Made by a program: the position numbers and the translations under genes. DNA of 64,000 bases from CAMCXT01 sp040403315 (lineage in GTDB: Bacteria > Bacteroidota > Bacteroidia > M30B66): positions 372,001-436,000 of the forward strand of contig JBBAKX010000002.1 of assembly GCA_040403315.1 (NCBI GenBank), written 5' to 3'. This document shows, piece after piece, positions 17,889-26,150 of this stretch (within the stretch, counting starts at the first letter, position 1; each line of letters starts with the position of its first letter). The notes under the pieces were generated by a model. The model worked only from the letters and a program-made list of their open reading frames with translations, ran no database searches and was not told the origin of the DNA.

Positions 17889-18275
17889 TTAATTCAGCCT
17901 GTTTTGATCATTTTCGTCCTCTTCGTTTTTCTGATTGGTGCCGAGCATGTTGTTGAGTAAAGAATTAATCAAGGATAAAATAACACTGAATAAAAATGCC
18001 CACCAGAAGTTTGCTACAAAAAAATCTTCGAGCATATAATCGGCAATCAAAATAATCATTCCATTGATGACCAAAAGGAACAAACCGAATGTAAAAATTG
18101 TAACTGGAATTGTTAGAATGAGAAGAATCGGTTTCAGAAAAGTATTCAAAAACGATAAAACCAAGGCAACTATCAATGCTGCTGGAACGCCAGAAATTTT
18201 TACACCTGATAATAATTCAGCCGTAATGAGCACAGACAGAGCAGATACGAGTATTCTAACAAACCAATTCTTCAT
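17889..18275 (-). CDS. Phage holin family / YvlD-like four-helix membrane protein
   Basis: 128 residues with four hydrophobic helices (about 5-22, 28-52, 56-80 and 88-112) and a charged tail (GTNQKNEEDENDQNRLN). Key stretches are FLNTFLKPILLILTIPVTIF and FGLFLLVINGMIILIADYML, which match the PF04020 phage-holin/YvlD family. Chromosomal members are common in bacteria and are not evidence of a prophage. The gene lies directly upstream of, and without any spacer to, the histidine kinase. It is divergent from wecB, with a 48-bp gap. Confidence 0.88.
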   Translation of the reverse strand: MKNWFVRILVSALSVLITAELLSGVKISGVPAALIVALVLSFLNTFLKPILLILTIPVTIFTFGLFLLVINGMIILIADYMLEDFFVANFWWAFLFSVILSLINSLLNNMLGTNQKNEEDENDQNRLN

Positions 18276-18323
18276 GTTTTGAAATTGTTTCCGAAAATAG
18301 CGTTTTTCCTACATTTACAGCAG
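18276..18323. promoter_or_regulatory. Compact divergent promoter region (holin-like gene / wecB operon)
   Basis: Only 48 bp separate two divergent start codons. Near-consensus -7 elements face each way: TACATTTA on the plus strand (7 of 8 to TAnnTTTG, about 7 nt before the wecB ATG) and TATTTTCG on the minus strand. Leaders must be very short, at least for wecB. Confidence 0.4.
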
Positions 18324-19475
18324 ATGAAACTTGTAACAATAATTGGCGCCCGGCCACAGATCATAAAAGCTGCTGCATTGAGCAGAGCAGTAAGAAATTT
18401 TTCACATCTTGTAAAGGAGATCATCGTGCATACAGGGCAACATTACGACCCGAATATGTCGGACGTGTTTATCCGTGAACTCGGCATTCCTGAGCCCGAT
18501 TACAATCTAGGCGTAGGTTCTGGCAGTCATGGGCGGCAAACTGCATCGATGCTTTCGGGAATTGAAGAAATTCTTTTAACCGAGAAACCTGATTGGTTGG
18601 TAGTTTATGGCGACACCAATTCTACCCTTGCCGCAGCTATTGCAGGTTCGAAGATCCACGTTCCAGTTGCACATATCGAAGCTGGTTTACGCTCTTACAA
18701 CAAACAAATGCCTGAAGAAATCAATCGGATTTTATGCGATCATGTTTCTACTTTGCTCTTCTCCCCCACTTCAGCAGGATTCATAAATCTAAAAAAAGAA
18801 GGGTTTAAGGAAAATGTGTCACCCTTTACTTTCGACAATCCAGGGATCTTCCATTGTGGAGATCTGATGTACGACAACAGTTTGTTTTTTGCCGATCAAG
18901 CTGGCGAATTAACTGATATTGCTGAGCGTTTGGAATTAAAAACATCGAAATATATTCTGGCAACAATCCACAGAAATAACAACACCGACGATCCTATTCG
19001 ACTCAACGCATTGCTAGAAACATTATCGGATTTGGCGAGTATAAACGGATTGAGAATCATTCTTCCATTGCATCCACGCACCCGAAAAATGATGGACCAA
19101 TTTCTTACCGATGAAGTGAAATTAAAAATTGCTAAACCACACTTCTTGGTAATCGAACCTGCATCTTTTCTAGAAATGATTGTTTTAGAACAACAAGCAG
19201 AGCTAGTAATTACAGATTCGGGCGGAGTTCAGAAAGAGGCATACTATTTCAAAAAACCGTGCATTATTCTTCGACCAGAAACCGAATGGGTTGAATTGGT
19301 TGAAAATGGCTGTGCTAAAATTTGTGATGCGGATCCAGTAAAAATCAGAAAAGCCTATGATGATCTGAGCAAAATAACACTGGATTATCCTCCTGTTTTT
19401 GGAGATGGAAAAGCAGCAGAATTTATCCTTGAAAAGCTTTGGGAACATCGATTGAAAAAGGAAAATAATTTATAA
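18324..19475 (+). CDS. wecB: UDP-N-acetylglucosamine 2-epimerase (non-hydrolysing)
   Basis: 383 residues from the ATG at 18324 (MKLVTIIGARPQIIKAAALS). The longer frame starting at 18279 would add 15 residues not expected in the family. Motifs include HTGQHYDPNMSDVF, VVYGDTNSTLAAAIAGSK, VAHIEAGLRSYNKQMPEEIN, TIHRNNNTDDP and ITDSGGVQKEAYYFKKP. The enzyme interconverts UDP-GlcNAc and UDP-ManNAc, a precursor step for surface glycans. It is the first gene of a six-gene plus-strand run with very short spacers. The next two genes (deacetylase, GNAT-like) fit a surface-polysaccharide role. Confidence 0.95.
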   Translation: MKLVTIIGARPQIIKAAALSRAVRNFSHLVKEIIVHTGQHYDPNMSDVFIRELGIPEPDYNLGVGSGSHGRQTASMLSGIEEILLTEKPDWLVVYGDTNSTLAAAIAGSKIHVPVAHIEAGLRSYNKQMPEEINRILCDHVSTLLFSPTSAGFINLKKEGFKENVSPFTFDNPGIFHCGDLMYDNSLFFADQAGELTDIAERLELKTSKYILATIHRNNNTDDPIRLNALLETLSDLASINGLRIILPLHPRTRKMMDQFLTDEVKLKIAKPHFLVIEPASFLEMIVLEQQAELVITDSGGVQKEAYYFKKPCIILRPETEWVELVENGCAKICDADPVKIRKAYDDLSKITLDYPPVFGDGKAAEFILEKLWEHRLKKENNL

Positions 19476-19484
19476 AATACCCAA

Positions 19485-20795
19485 ATGGTACTGATTTTCA
19501 CTAAAAGAATTACGTCTAGAAATAAGTTCACTTTTAAGCTTATTCTGTTGGATATTCTTGGCCTTGATTATCAGCTAACCAGCAATAAACAAGAGTTTGA
19601 GCGTTTTAGTGGGCCAAAATTCAGCTATTGTAGGCAAACAATGGGTGAAGAATTGTTTTTCCAATCTACCGGATTGCTTTTTGAAACAGGCATAGTTGTT
19701 CAAGAGCTTCAAAGTTTAAATTGGAAAGGCCTAAACGTATTTTATCCAACCCACAAAAATTCGGCGCTACCATTTGATCCATTTGCAGCTTCGTTTCTAT
19801 TGGTGAGCAGATACGAAGAATACCTCCCACATATCAAAGACAAACATGGTCGATTTGCAGCTCATCAAAGTTTAGCCTATCAACACAATTTTTTAGATAC
19901 ACCAGTTGTAAACCAATGGGCGCTAGAGATTCTATCGATTCTTGAAAATCGATTTGGGAAACTTCAACGAAAAGCTCCTCATTACTCCTTCTTGCCAACC
20001 ATCGACATTGACAATGCTTGGGCTTTTCAACACAAAGGATTTATTCGGGCGGGTGCTGGCTTGATTGCTGATCTGATCAACCTTAAGTTTCAACATTTCA
20101 GCCAAAGGTTGTTGGTATTGTGTAGATTACAACAAGACCCCTACGATACTTACGACTATCAGCTTGAATTAATCGAAAAGTACAAACTAAATACGATCTT
20201 TTTTTTTCTGCTTGGAAATTATGCTACTTTTGATCGAAACGTTCCTTACCAGAACAAACATATGCAGTCGCTGATAAAATTTATAGCTGATATTGGAGAA
20301 ATTGGAATCCATCCATCCTATGCATCAAACGGTGCATCGCCAATATTACTGCAGGAGGTACACCGACTTTCAGGCATACTTCATCAAGAAATACATAACA
20401 GTAGACAACATTTTTTAAAACTAAATCTTCCTCAAACTTACCACCGCTTAATTGAGTGCGATATAACGGACGACTACACAATGGGTTATGCCGAATTACC
20501 TGGATTTCGCGCCAGTATTGCAAGTCCGTTCTTTTTTTATGATCTAGACCTAGAAGTTGAGACTTCATTGAAGATTCATCCTTTTGCAATTATGGATGGC
20601 ACATTGAAAGACTATTTAAAAATTGAACCCAATCAGGCAGCAGAAATTATTGATCCTTTAATTCAGAAGGTTAAAGCCGTTGATGGCACTTTTATATCGG
20701 TTTGGCACAATGAATCATTTGCTGAAAATGAGCGTTGGAAAGGTTGGAGGAGGGTGTATGAGGACCTGATAGAAAAGGCGCTACCTTCTAACTAA
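19485..20795 (+). CDS. Polysaccharide deacetylase family protein (DUF7033-type)
   Basis: 436 residues. The N-terminal half (about 1-150) is the accessory domain seen in Bacteroidota members (LPFDPFAASFLLVSRYEEY). The C-terminal half has NodB-like features: FLPTIDIDNAWAF with the catalytic/metal Asp pair, IGIHPSYASNG with the metal His, and a closing SVWHNESFAE. Such proteins act on N-acetyl groups or as catalytically altered relatives, usually in glycan synthesis. The gene begins 9 nt after wecB and is followed 9 nt later by a GNAT-like gene. The substrate is unknown. Confidence 0.85.
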   Translation: MVLIFTKRITSRNKFTFKLILLDILGLDYQLTSNKQEFERFSGPKFSYCRQTMGEELFFQSTGLLFETGIVVQELQSLNWKGLNVFYPTHKNSALPFDPFAASFLLVSRYEEYLPHIKDKHGRFAAHQSLAYQHNFLDTPVVNQWALEILSILENRFGKLQRKAPHYSFLPTIDIDNAWAFQHKGFIRAGAGLIADLINLKFQHFSQRLLVLCRLQQDPYDTYDYQLELIEKYKLNTIFFFLLGNYATFDRNVPYQNKHMQSLIKFIADIGEIGIHPSYASNGASPILLQEVHRLSGILHQEIHNSRQHFLKLNLPQTYHRLIECDITDDYTMGYAELPGFRASIASPFFFYDLDLEVETSLKIHPFAIMDGTLKDYLKIEPNQAAEIIDPLIQKVKAVDGTFISVWHNESFAENERWKGWRRVYEDLIEKALPSN

Positions 20796-20804
20796 AATTA
20801 TTCT

Positions 20805-21737
20805 ATGAGTTCTAAAATCAAATTACAATTTCTTAAATATGATCAAATTAACCGAATCAAATGGGATGAGGTTTTATTGCAAATGCCCAACAGCTTGCCC
20901 TATGCTGCTTCTTGGTACCTAGATGCAGTTACAGGTGATCAATGGGATGCTTTGATTTCTCCAGATTACAATTATTTAATGCCTTTACCATCTAAAAAAA
21001 AATTAGGCAATCGGTATTTACCTACACCATTGTTCGTTCAACAATTAGGGATTTTTTCGAACAATGATTGCGATGAAAATACTTGCAACCAATTCATCAA
21101 CCAAATAAAAGCGAATTACAAACTGATTGAATTTAATTTTAATCACTTCAATAAAATTCAAGAAAGTTCGAATTATAGTTTGAGAGAACGCTGCAATATG
21201 ATTCTCCATTTGCCTAGCGATAGGCAGCTTGCCGCAAAACAATTTTCAGACAACATTAAAAGAAATATTCAAAAATCAGTTGGAAATCAATTGAGATTTG
21301 GCACTACTTCAATCAGATCTATTATAAACCTCTTTCAAGAAAACAAAGAGGCAACCATTGAAAATTGGAAAGTCGAAAACTACGATATCCTAGAATGCTT
21401 ATACCATATGAGTGCGCTTCGCGGATATGGAAAAGCTTTCGGAATGTACAATACAAATGGGCAACTGCTCTGCGGAGCATTTTTCATGGAATGGAAAAAC
21501 CGTTCGATCTTTTTGTTTTCGGGAAACTCGGAAGAAGGAAAACAAACAGGTGCAATGGCGGCTTTGATTGATGGATATATTCGGGAATGTCGACCTGAAA
21601 TCGAAATACTTGATTTCGAAGGATCTGATAATCAAGGCTTGAAAAGGTTTTATCAAAGTTTTGGCGCTATTGAAGCGAACTATGTACATTTGAAGCTTAA
21701 TCGCCTACCGTTTTTTCTGCGCTGGCTCAAGAAATAA
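20805..21737 (+). CDS. GNAT/FemAB-like acyltransferase
   Basis: 310 residues. A FemAB/GNAT-like fold is suggested by the two-lobed layout: the first lobe contains YLMPLPSKKKLGNRYLPTPL and QQLGIFSNNDC, the second contains RGYGKAFGMYNTNGQLLCGA and FLFSGNSEEGKQTGAMAALI and ends EILDFEGSDNQGLKRFYQSF. Homologues in Bacteroidota are annotated as GNAT family N-acetyltransferases in glycan clusters. An A9 run at 20994-21002 (Ser-Lys-Lys-Lys) is a possible slippage site. It lies between the deacetylase and upp in the same operon. Confidence 0.75.
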   Translation: MSSKIKLQFLKYDQINRIKWDEVLLQMPNSLPYAASWYLDAVTGDQWDALISPDYNYLMPLPSKKKLGNRYLPTPLFVQQLGIFSNNDCDENTCNQFINQIKANYKLIEFNFNHFNKIQESSNYSLRERCNMILHLPSDRQLAAKQFSDNIKRNIQKSVGNQLRFGTTSIRSIINLFQENKEATIENWKVENYDILECLYHMSALRGYGKAFGMYNTNGQLLCGAFFMEWKNRSIFLFSGNSEEGKQTGAMAALIDGYIRECRPEIEILDFEGSDNQGLKRFYQSFGAIEANYVHLKLNRLPFFLRWLKK

Positions 21738-21740
21738 TTC

Positions 21741-22388
21741 ATGGTACATATTCTTCACAATACGAACTCTATTGCGAACGTATTCCTTGCTGAGCTGCGT
21801 GATCAGGAGATTCAAAAAGACTCTTTACGCTTCAGAAGAAACCTCGAAAGGTTGGGAGAAATTATGGCTTATGAAATCAGCAAGACGCTCGATTATAAGC
21901 CTGTAGAAGTTACCACTCCACTTGGCGTTGCCGAAACTCACCTGCTTTCAGAACAACCTGTTGTAGCCACAATTTTACGTGCCGGCTTGCCCGTTCATCA
22001 AGGCATTCTAAATGTATTCGACAGAGCAGAAAATGCATTCATTTCTGCTTACCGCAAACACCATAAAGACGGTACATTCGAAATCAAAGTTGAGTATTTG
22101 AGCAGTCCGAATTTAGAAGATAAAGTATTGATACTTTGTGATCCGATGCTTGCCACCGGACAATCGATGTACCTTACATACAAAGCGATTTTAGCAATGG
22201 GGAAACCTAAGCATGTGCACATTGTTAGCTTAATTTCTTCGATGGAAGGTCTAGAATATGTAAAGAGCCGTTTCCCTGAAAATGTTACCATTTGGCTTGG
22301 AGCTGTTGATGATGAATTAACAGTAAAATCCTATATCGTTCCTGGTTTGGGCGATGCAGGTGACCTTGCTTACGGCGTCAAGATTTAA
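21741..22388 (+). CDS. upp: Uracil phosphoribosyltransferase
   Basis: 215 residues, normal length. Converts uracil and PRPP to UMP in pyrimidine salvage. The PRPP-binding motif is LILCDPMLATGQSMYL, the RAGLPVHQG loop is present, and the uracil-binding C-terminus reads IVPGLGDAGDLAYGVKI. The start ATG is 3 nt after the upstream stop. It lies within the glycan-type operon, which is probably chance co-transcription. Confidence 0.96.
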   Translation: MVHILHNTNSIANVFLAELRDQEIQKDSLRFRRNLERLGEIMAYEISKTLDYKPVEVTTPLGVAETHLLSEQPVVATILRAGLPVHQGILNVFDRAENAFISAYRKHHKDGTFEIKVEYLSSPNLEDKVLILCDPMLATGQSMYLTYKAILAMGKPKHVHIVSLISSMEGLEYVKSRFPENVTIWLGAVDDELTVKSYIVPGLGDAGDLAYGVKI

Positions 22389-22845
22389 GACTGTGATTTT
22401 CAAAATCATCCCAATTTTCCTGCTCTGTATGGTGAAATTTGTGGTTGGTGTTCCTGCATTGTACGCCGCTACCAAATGGGGATTCTTGCCGATGTTTATT
22501 GTATCATCAGCAGCTGGAATTTGCGGAGTTGTTGCATTTCTGTTTTTTGAGCAGTGGATTTTCAAGGCTTGGGATTGGTTAAGAATGAAGTATTTTCCAC
22601 CGAAAGGCCTTCCGCAAAAGAAGAAGCTCTTTACCAAGAAAAATAGAATATTGGTGAAGATTCTCAGTTCATATGGACTTCCGGGTATCGCATTCATCAC
22701 ACCAACAATTATTTCGATACCAGTTGGAAGCATCCTCGCTGGTAGATTATTTACCAACAATAAAAAAGTGTTTTTGTATTTATCGGTGTCGGTAATTTTA
22801 TGGTCGGCAGTACTTTCAGGACTTCTCACCCTTGGCAATAAATGA
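22354..22845 (+). CDS. Small integral membrane protein, hypothetical
   Basis: 163 residues from the ATG at 22354, overlapping the end of upp by 35 nt; a GTG at 22393 or an ATG at 22429 are alternative starts. Hydrophobic helices lie near 14-38, 46-66, 108-130 and 138-160, with a basic loop in the middle (MKYFPPKGLPQKKKLFTKKN). The segment YGLPGIAFITPTIISIPVG resembles the loop of small multidrug export-like (Sm_multidrug_ex) membrane proteins, but assignment is uncertain. It overlaps the next gene by 4 nt (ATGA), so it is translated coupled to yjjG. Confidence 0.7.
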   Translation: MQVTLLTASRFKTVIFKIIPIFLLCMVKFVVGVPALYAATKWGFLPMFIVSSAAGICGVVAFLFFEQWIFKAWDWLRMKYFPPKGLPQKKKLFTKKNRILVKILSSYGLPGIAFITPTIISIPVGSILAGRLFTNNKKVFLYLSVSVILWSAVLSGLLTLGNK

Positions 22846-23534
22846 ACAAGAAGAACCCATTCAAGCACATTTTCTTCGACCTAGATCGAACCTTGTGGGA
22901 TTACGACCAAAATGTTAGGGATGCCCTAAACGATCTGTATATCGAATTTCTGGAAGGAAAGGTGGTAGGTGATGTCGATACATTTATTCGCGTTTTTCTT
23001 TTCGAGAATGGGCGTTTGTGGGAACAGTTTACTGCCAATGAAATCGACAAGAAATACCTAAGAGACCATCGTTTTTTACTCACATTGAGACGGATGGGAT
23101 TACCTGATAAACAATTAGGACTTGAACTAGAAGAAGCTTACATGGCAACTACTCCTGCCAAGCAAAAGTTGATTCCTGGAGTGCACGAATCGCTTAAATA
23201 TTTGCAGCAAAAATATGACCTGCATATTATCACCAATGGCTTCGAGGATGCCCAACAATTTAAATTGTCTAATTCTGGCATCCGCGATTATTTCAGTCAT
23301 ATTGTAACAAGCGATACAGCCGGAGCTACAAAGCCTAATCGGGAAATTTTCCTTTATTCGGAACGCGTTACAGGCGCTCGCCCTGAAGAATGCTTAATGA
23401 TAGGAGATGATGAAAGAGCGGATGTTTTTGGCGCTCAGAAAGCTGGCTGGAAGGCGATACATTTTGACCCTTTTGGAAATGAAAATTCTGAAACAAAAGT
23501 TTCGGACCTGCTGGAGCTTACAAAGAATCTTTGA
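22842..23534 (+). CDS. yjjG: YjjG family HAD nucleotidase
   Basis: 230 residues. HAD motifs: I in FFDLDRTLWDY, II in IITNGFED, III lysine in GATKPNREIF and IV in MIGDDERADVFGAQ. YjjG enzymes dephosphorylate pyrimidine nucleoside monophosphates and remove non-canonical nucleotides, a plausible companion to upp two genes upstream. It is the last gene of the operon and is followed by a strong terminator hairpin. Confidence 0.9.
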   Translation: MNKKNPFKHIFFDLDRTLWDYDQNVRDALNDLYIEFLEGKVVGDVDTFIRVFLFENGRLWEQFTANEIDKKYLRDHRFLLTLRRMGLPDKQLGLELEEAYMATTPAKQKLIPGVHESLKYLQQKYDLHIITNGFEDAQQFKLSNSGIRDYFSHIVTSDTAGATKPNREIFLYSERVTGARPEECLMIGDDERADVFGAQKAGWKAIHFDPFGNENSETKVSDLLELTKNL

Positions 23535-23548
23535 TTCCTATTTAGCAC

Positions 23549-23584
23549 AAAAAAAGCCCGACTCTCTGAAGAATCGGGCTTTTT
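23549..23584. terminator. Bidirectional intrinsic terminator between convergent genes
   Basis: Stem aaaagcccga / tcgggctttt with an 11-13 nt loop and A/T runs on both sides, between the plus-strand yjjG and the minus-strand Lys/Asp-Cys protein. It has the classical form for terminating transcription from both directions. Confidence 0.9.
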
Positions 23585-23601
23585 AAATAGTTGATTAGAA
23601 A

Positions 23602-23919
23602 TTACTTCTTGTCGCCTGAGCAACTTTTTGCAGCTCCACCTTTGCTGCAGCAAGATTTTGCTGCTGGTGTTGCTCCTCCGTTACCTGTTTCTGAAGTTTT
23701 TTCTCCTTTTGCTTCTGTAGTTGTAGCTGATCCACAAGATTTTGCTGCATCAGATGAGCAGCAGCCTTTCTTGTCTTTGCTTTTTTTCTTGTCTTTGTCT
23801 TTATCCTTGTCTTTATCGACAGAAACAAATTCAACGTTAGAATTGAATGATGATGCAGCTACAGCAACAGTTCCAAAAGAGAAAGTTGCGAGGCAAAGGA
23901 TTGCAAATATTTTTTTCAT
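23602..23919 (-). CDS. Secreted Lys/Asp-repeat, Cys-rich small protein
   Basis: 105 residues. A clear Sec signal peptide (1-22, ending VAVAA) is followed by an alternating Lys/Asp repeat (about 36-49, VDKDKDKDKDKKKSKDKK). The C-terminal half has clustered cysteines: GCCSSDAAKSCG, AAKSCCSKGG and AAKSCSGDKK. The thrice-repeated AAKSC phrase suggests internal duplication. It is probably periplasmic or surface exposed; the CC pairs could bind metal or form disulfides. No family is recognised. The opposite-strand reading frames across this gene are artefacts of the repeat. Confidence 0.75.
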   Translation of the reverse strand: MKKIFAILCLATFSFGTVAVAASSFNSNVEFVSVDKDKDKDKDKKKSKDKKGCCSSDAAKSCGSATTTEAKGEKTSETGNGGATPAAKSCCSKGGAAKSCSGDKK

Positions 23920-23968
23920 GTTGCTTTTTGTTTTAAGTACTCAATACGGTAAAAATACAAACTTATTG

Positions 23969-24622
23969 TTAAAAATGAGCAATCTCTGTAATTCCTCCTT
24001 TAACAATATCTCCAAGCTTCACATTTACTTTAACATCGGTAGGTAAAATGATGTCTACACGCGAACCAAATTTTATAAAACCGAACTCTCCGCCTTGTTT
24101 GGCATCCTCTCCTACTTTACAATACGTAATAATTCTACGTGCCACATAACCTGCAATTTGGCGAAGCATTACACTACGATTTCCATTTTCAACAACTACA
24201 GTACTTCGTTCGTTTTGCGTGGAAGATTTCGGATGACTCGCTACCAAATACAGCCCTTCGTGGTATTTCACATAAGCAACTTTTCCAGAGATCGAATAAC
24301 GATTGATGTGCACATTCAGAGGCGACATGAAAACCGAAATCAGCAATCGCTTCCCTTTGTAATATTCAGGTTCATCGATTTCTTCGATGGCTACAATTTT
24401 ACCATCGGCAGGACAAAGTACATGACCATCACCAATATTTTGTTTCCTAGATGGATTTCTAAAGAATTGAAGTACCAGTAAGAAGATTACCAAGGTTGCA
24501 AAGAGTACAAAACCTCTTAAAGCAAGTGCATCGCCCATGAATTGAGCAAGCACTCCATTGATAATCAATATAATAACAGGTAGCCCAATGAGCATTCTAT
24601 GCCCTTCGCGGTGAATCGTCAT
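23969..24622 (-). CDS. psd: Phosphatidylserine decarboxylase-related protein
   Basis: 217 residues, the short PSD form found in Bacteroidota. Two membrane segments near the N-terminus (about 8-28 and 33-53) are followed by the decarboxylase core: VLCPADGKIVAIEE, ISVFMSPLNVHINRYSISGK, the conserved HPKSSTQNER, and the self-processing site FGSRVDIILP, where cleavage before Ser creates the pyruvoyl group. It makes phosphatidylethanolamine from phosphatidylserine at the inner membrane. It lies 51 nt downstream of the ferredoxin gene. Confidence 0.93.
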   Translation of the reverse strand: MTIHREGHRMLIGLPVIILIINGVLAQFMGDALALRGFVLFATLVIFLLVLQFFRNPSRKQNIGDGHVLCPADGKIVAIEEIDEPEYYKGKRLLISVFMSPLNVHINRYSISGKVAYVKYHEGLYLVASHPKSSTQNERSTVVVENGNRSVMLRQIAGYVARRIITYCKVGEDAKQGGEFGFIKFGSRVDIILPTDVKVNVKLGDIVKGGITEIAHF

Positions 24623-24673
24623 GAATGTAAAGCGTTAGATGTAAAGAAAACCAGCAGTTGAGCTGGCTTCACA

Positions 24674-25018
24674 TTATAGGTGCATGTAGTTTTTCTTCGC
24701 GAGAAGCTGCTCTTGCGTTTCACGGAAGTCTGGATCGTCGACACAACAATCTACAGGACATACTGCTGCGCATTGCGGTTCATCGTGAAAACCTACACAC
24801 TCGGTGCATTTATCAGTAACGATGTAGTACACATCCATTGCTTTAGGCGTGTTGACATTGTCTGCCTGGTAGCTTCCACTTGCGGCATTTACCTCACCTT
24901 TCAGTGATGTTCCGTCGGCAAAACGCCACTCGGTGCCACCTTCGTAAATAGCATTATTAGGACACTCGGGCTCACAAGCTCCGCAGTTGATGCACTCATC
25001 AGTAATCATGATTGCCAT
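24674..25018 (-). CDS. 4Fe-4S dicluster ferredoxin
   Basis: 114 residues. The first cluster motif is CINCGACEPECPN near the N-terminus; the second is CTECVGFHDEPQCAAVCPVD, where the longer Cys spacing is typical of Alvin/YfhL-type ferredoxins. A spacer of about 45 residues separates the clusters. It is a small cytosolic electron carrier. It is divergent from the acyl-CoA reductase gene, with a shared 62-bp promoter region, an arrangement common in Bacteroidota that suggests a functional link. Confidence 0.94.
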   Translation of the reverse strand: MAIMITDECINCGACEPECPNNAIYEGGTEWRFADGTSLKGEVNAASGSYQADNVNTPKAMDVYYIVTDKCTECVGFHDEPQCAAVCPVDCCVDDPDFRETQEQLLAKKNYMHL

Positions 25019-25053
25019 AACACATCAATTTTTTTAGGGTTATTTTCGCGATG

Positions 25054-25072
25054 CAAAACTAAGTGATATTTG
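25054..25072. promoter_or_regulatory. Back-to-back divergent -7 elements (ferredoxin / acyl-CoA reductase)
   Basis: Minus strand: TAGTTTTG (25061-25054), perfect TAnnTTTG, for the ferredoxin gene 36 nt downstream. Plus strand: GATATTTG (25065-25072), 7 of 8, ending 8 nt before the acyl-CoA reductase ATG. The two elements are separated by 3 bp, so polymerases could compete. Confidence 0.5.
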
Positions 25073-25080
25073 CAATCTAT

Positions 25081-26121
25081 ATGAATCCGGAACAACGAAT
25101 CAAGGCTTTTGTTGAATTAGGCCACGAAATCAGGGAGATAGCTCAAGTTGAAACCAACAATTTGAACATCCGTCAGCAACAACTTCAGGAGTTGGCAGCC
25201 AATCTTTACCTCAATAATGCTTGGTTTACTCCTACCAACACCTTGCAAGCGCTCGATGGCATCTCTAGGTTGCTTGAGGAGAAGGCCCTCCGCAGATGGT
25301 TGGAGCAGTATCCACTTCAAGATGATCAAGACAAAACTGTTGGAGTAGTGATGGCCGGGAATCTTCCAGCCGTTGGGTTTCATGACTTCATGTGTGTTCT
25401 TTTATCGGGATGCCGGATTACAGCCAAATTATCGTCCGACGATAGACTCCTTATTCCGGCGCTAGCCGCCATGCTTGTAGCCATAGAACCTAAATTTGCG
25501 GATAGAATTCACTTCACAGATGGGAAAATGCCGCCCTTCGATGCCATAATCGCAACTGGCAGCAATAATTCTGCTCGTTATTTTGAATATTACTTTGGAA
25601 AATATCCGAATATCATACGTAAAAGCCGAACCTCGATCGCCATTTTGGATGGAATGGAAACCGAATCTGATTTAAAAGGACTTGCAGATGATGTGTTTAT
25701 GTATTTTGGGATGGGCTGCCGAAGTGTAACTAAATTTATGGTTCCACTCGATTTCGATCCAGTACCGTTTCTGGATGCAACAGCACATTGGGATAATTTA
25801 ATTCATCACAGTAAATATTTGAACAATTACGAGTATAGTCGTGCCGCATTTTTAGTGAATAGCATTCCACATTTCGATACTGGATATTTATTGATGCGGC
25901 AAGAAAATGCACTGCATTCGCCCATTGGAGTATTGAATTTCGAACGGTATACAAACCGTGAAAGTTTGATACACAGTGTAAACGAACAAATAGAAAATTT
26001 ACAATGCATTGTGGCACGTGAGGGAATTTATGAAGGCAGCGTTTTGCCTGGAAATGCACAAAAACCTGGTCCGATGGACTATGCTGATAACGTAGACACG
26101 ATGAAATTTCTTCAATTTTGA
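25081..26121 (+). CDS. Acyl-CoA reductase (LuxC-like)
   Basis: 346 residues from the ATG at 25081 (MNPEQRIKAF); the GTG six codons upstream lies within the predicted promoter and is not favoured. The LuxC/acyl-CoA reductase family (PF05893) is shown by VGVVMAGNLPAVGFHDFM, AKLSSDDRLLIP, ATGSNNSARYFEYYFGK, KSRTSIAILDG and the active-Cys region FMYFGMGCRSVTKF. It reduces fatty acyl-CoA to aldehyde using NADPH, probably for lipid metabolism rather than bioluminescence, as no lux genes are near. It is divergent from the ferredoxin gene. Confidence 0.9.
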   Translation: MNPEQRIKAFVELGHEIREIAQVETNNLNIRQQQLQELAANLYLNNAWFTPTNTLQALDGISRLLEEKALRRWLEQYPLQDDQDKTVGVVMAGNLPAVGFHDFMCVLLSGCRITAKLSSDDRLLIPALAAMLVAIEPKFADRIHFTDGKMPPFDAIIATGSNNSARYFEYYFGKYPNIIRKSRTSIAILDGMETESDLKGLADDVFMYFGMGCRSVTKFMVPLDFDPVPFLDATAHWDNLIHHSKYLNNYEYSRAAFLVNSIPHFDTGYLLMRQENALHSPIGVLNFERYTNRESLIHSVNEQIENLQCIVAREGIYEGSVLPGNAQKPGPMDYADNVDTMKFLQF

Positions 26122-26150
26122 TTTTTATGAATAATTAAATCCGCGATAAA

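Noticed and set aside
17889..18275. Holin-like protein taken as a sign of a prophage
   Set aside because: PF04020/YvlD members are common chromosomal membrane proteins, and no other phage genes are nearby.
22317..22868. 183-codon minus-strand open frame
   Set aside because: Antisense to the membrane-protein gene in a dense plus-strand operon; protein looks random.
23591..24046. Frames rich in SLSLSL or KTRKKAKTRK on either strand
   Set aside because: Products of reading the Lys/Asp codon repeat of the 23602-23919 gene in other frames.
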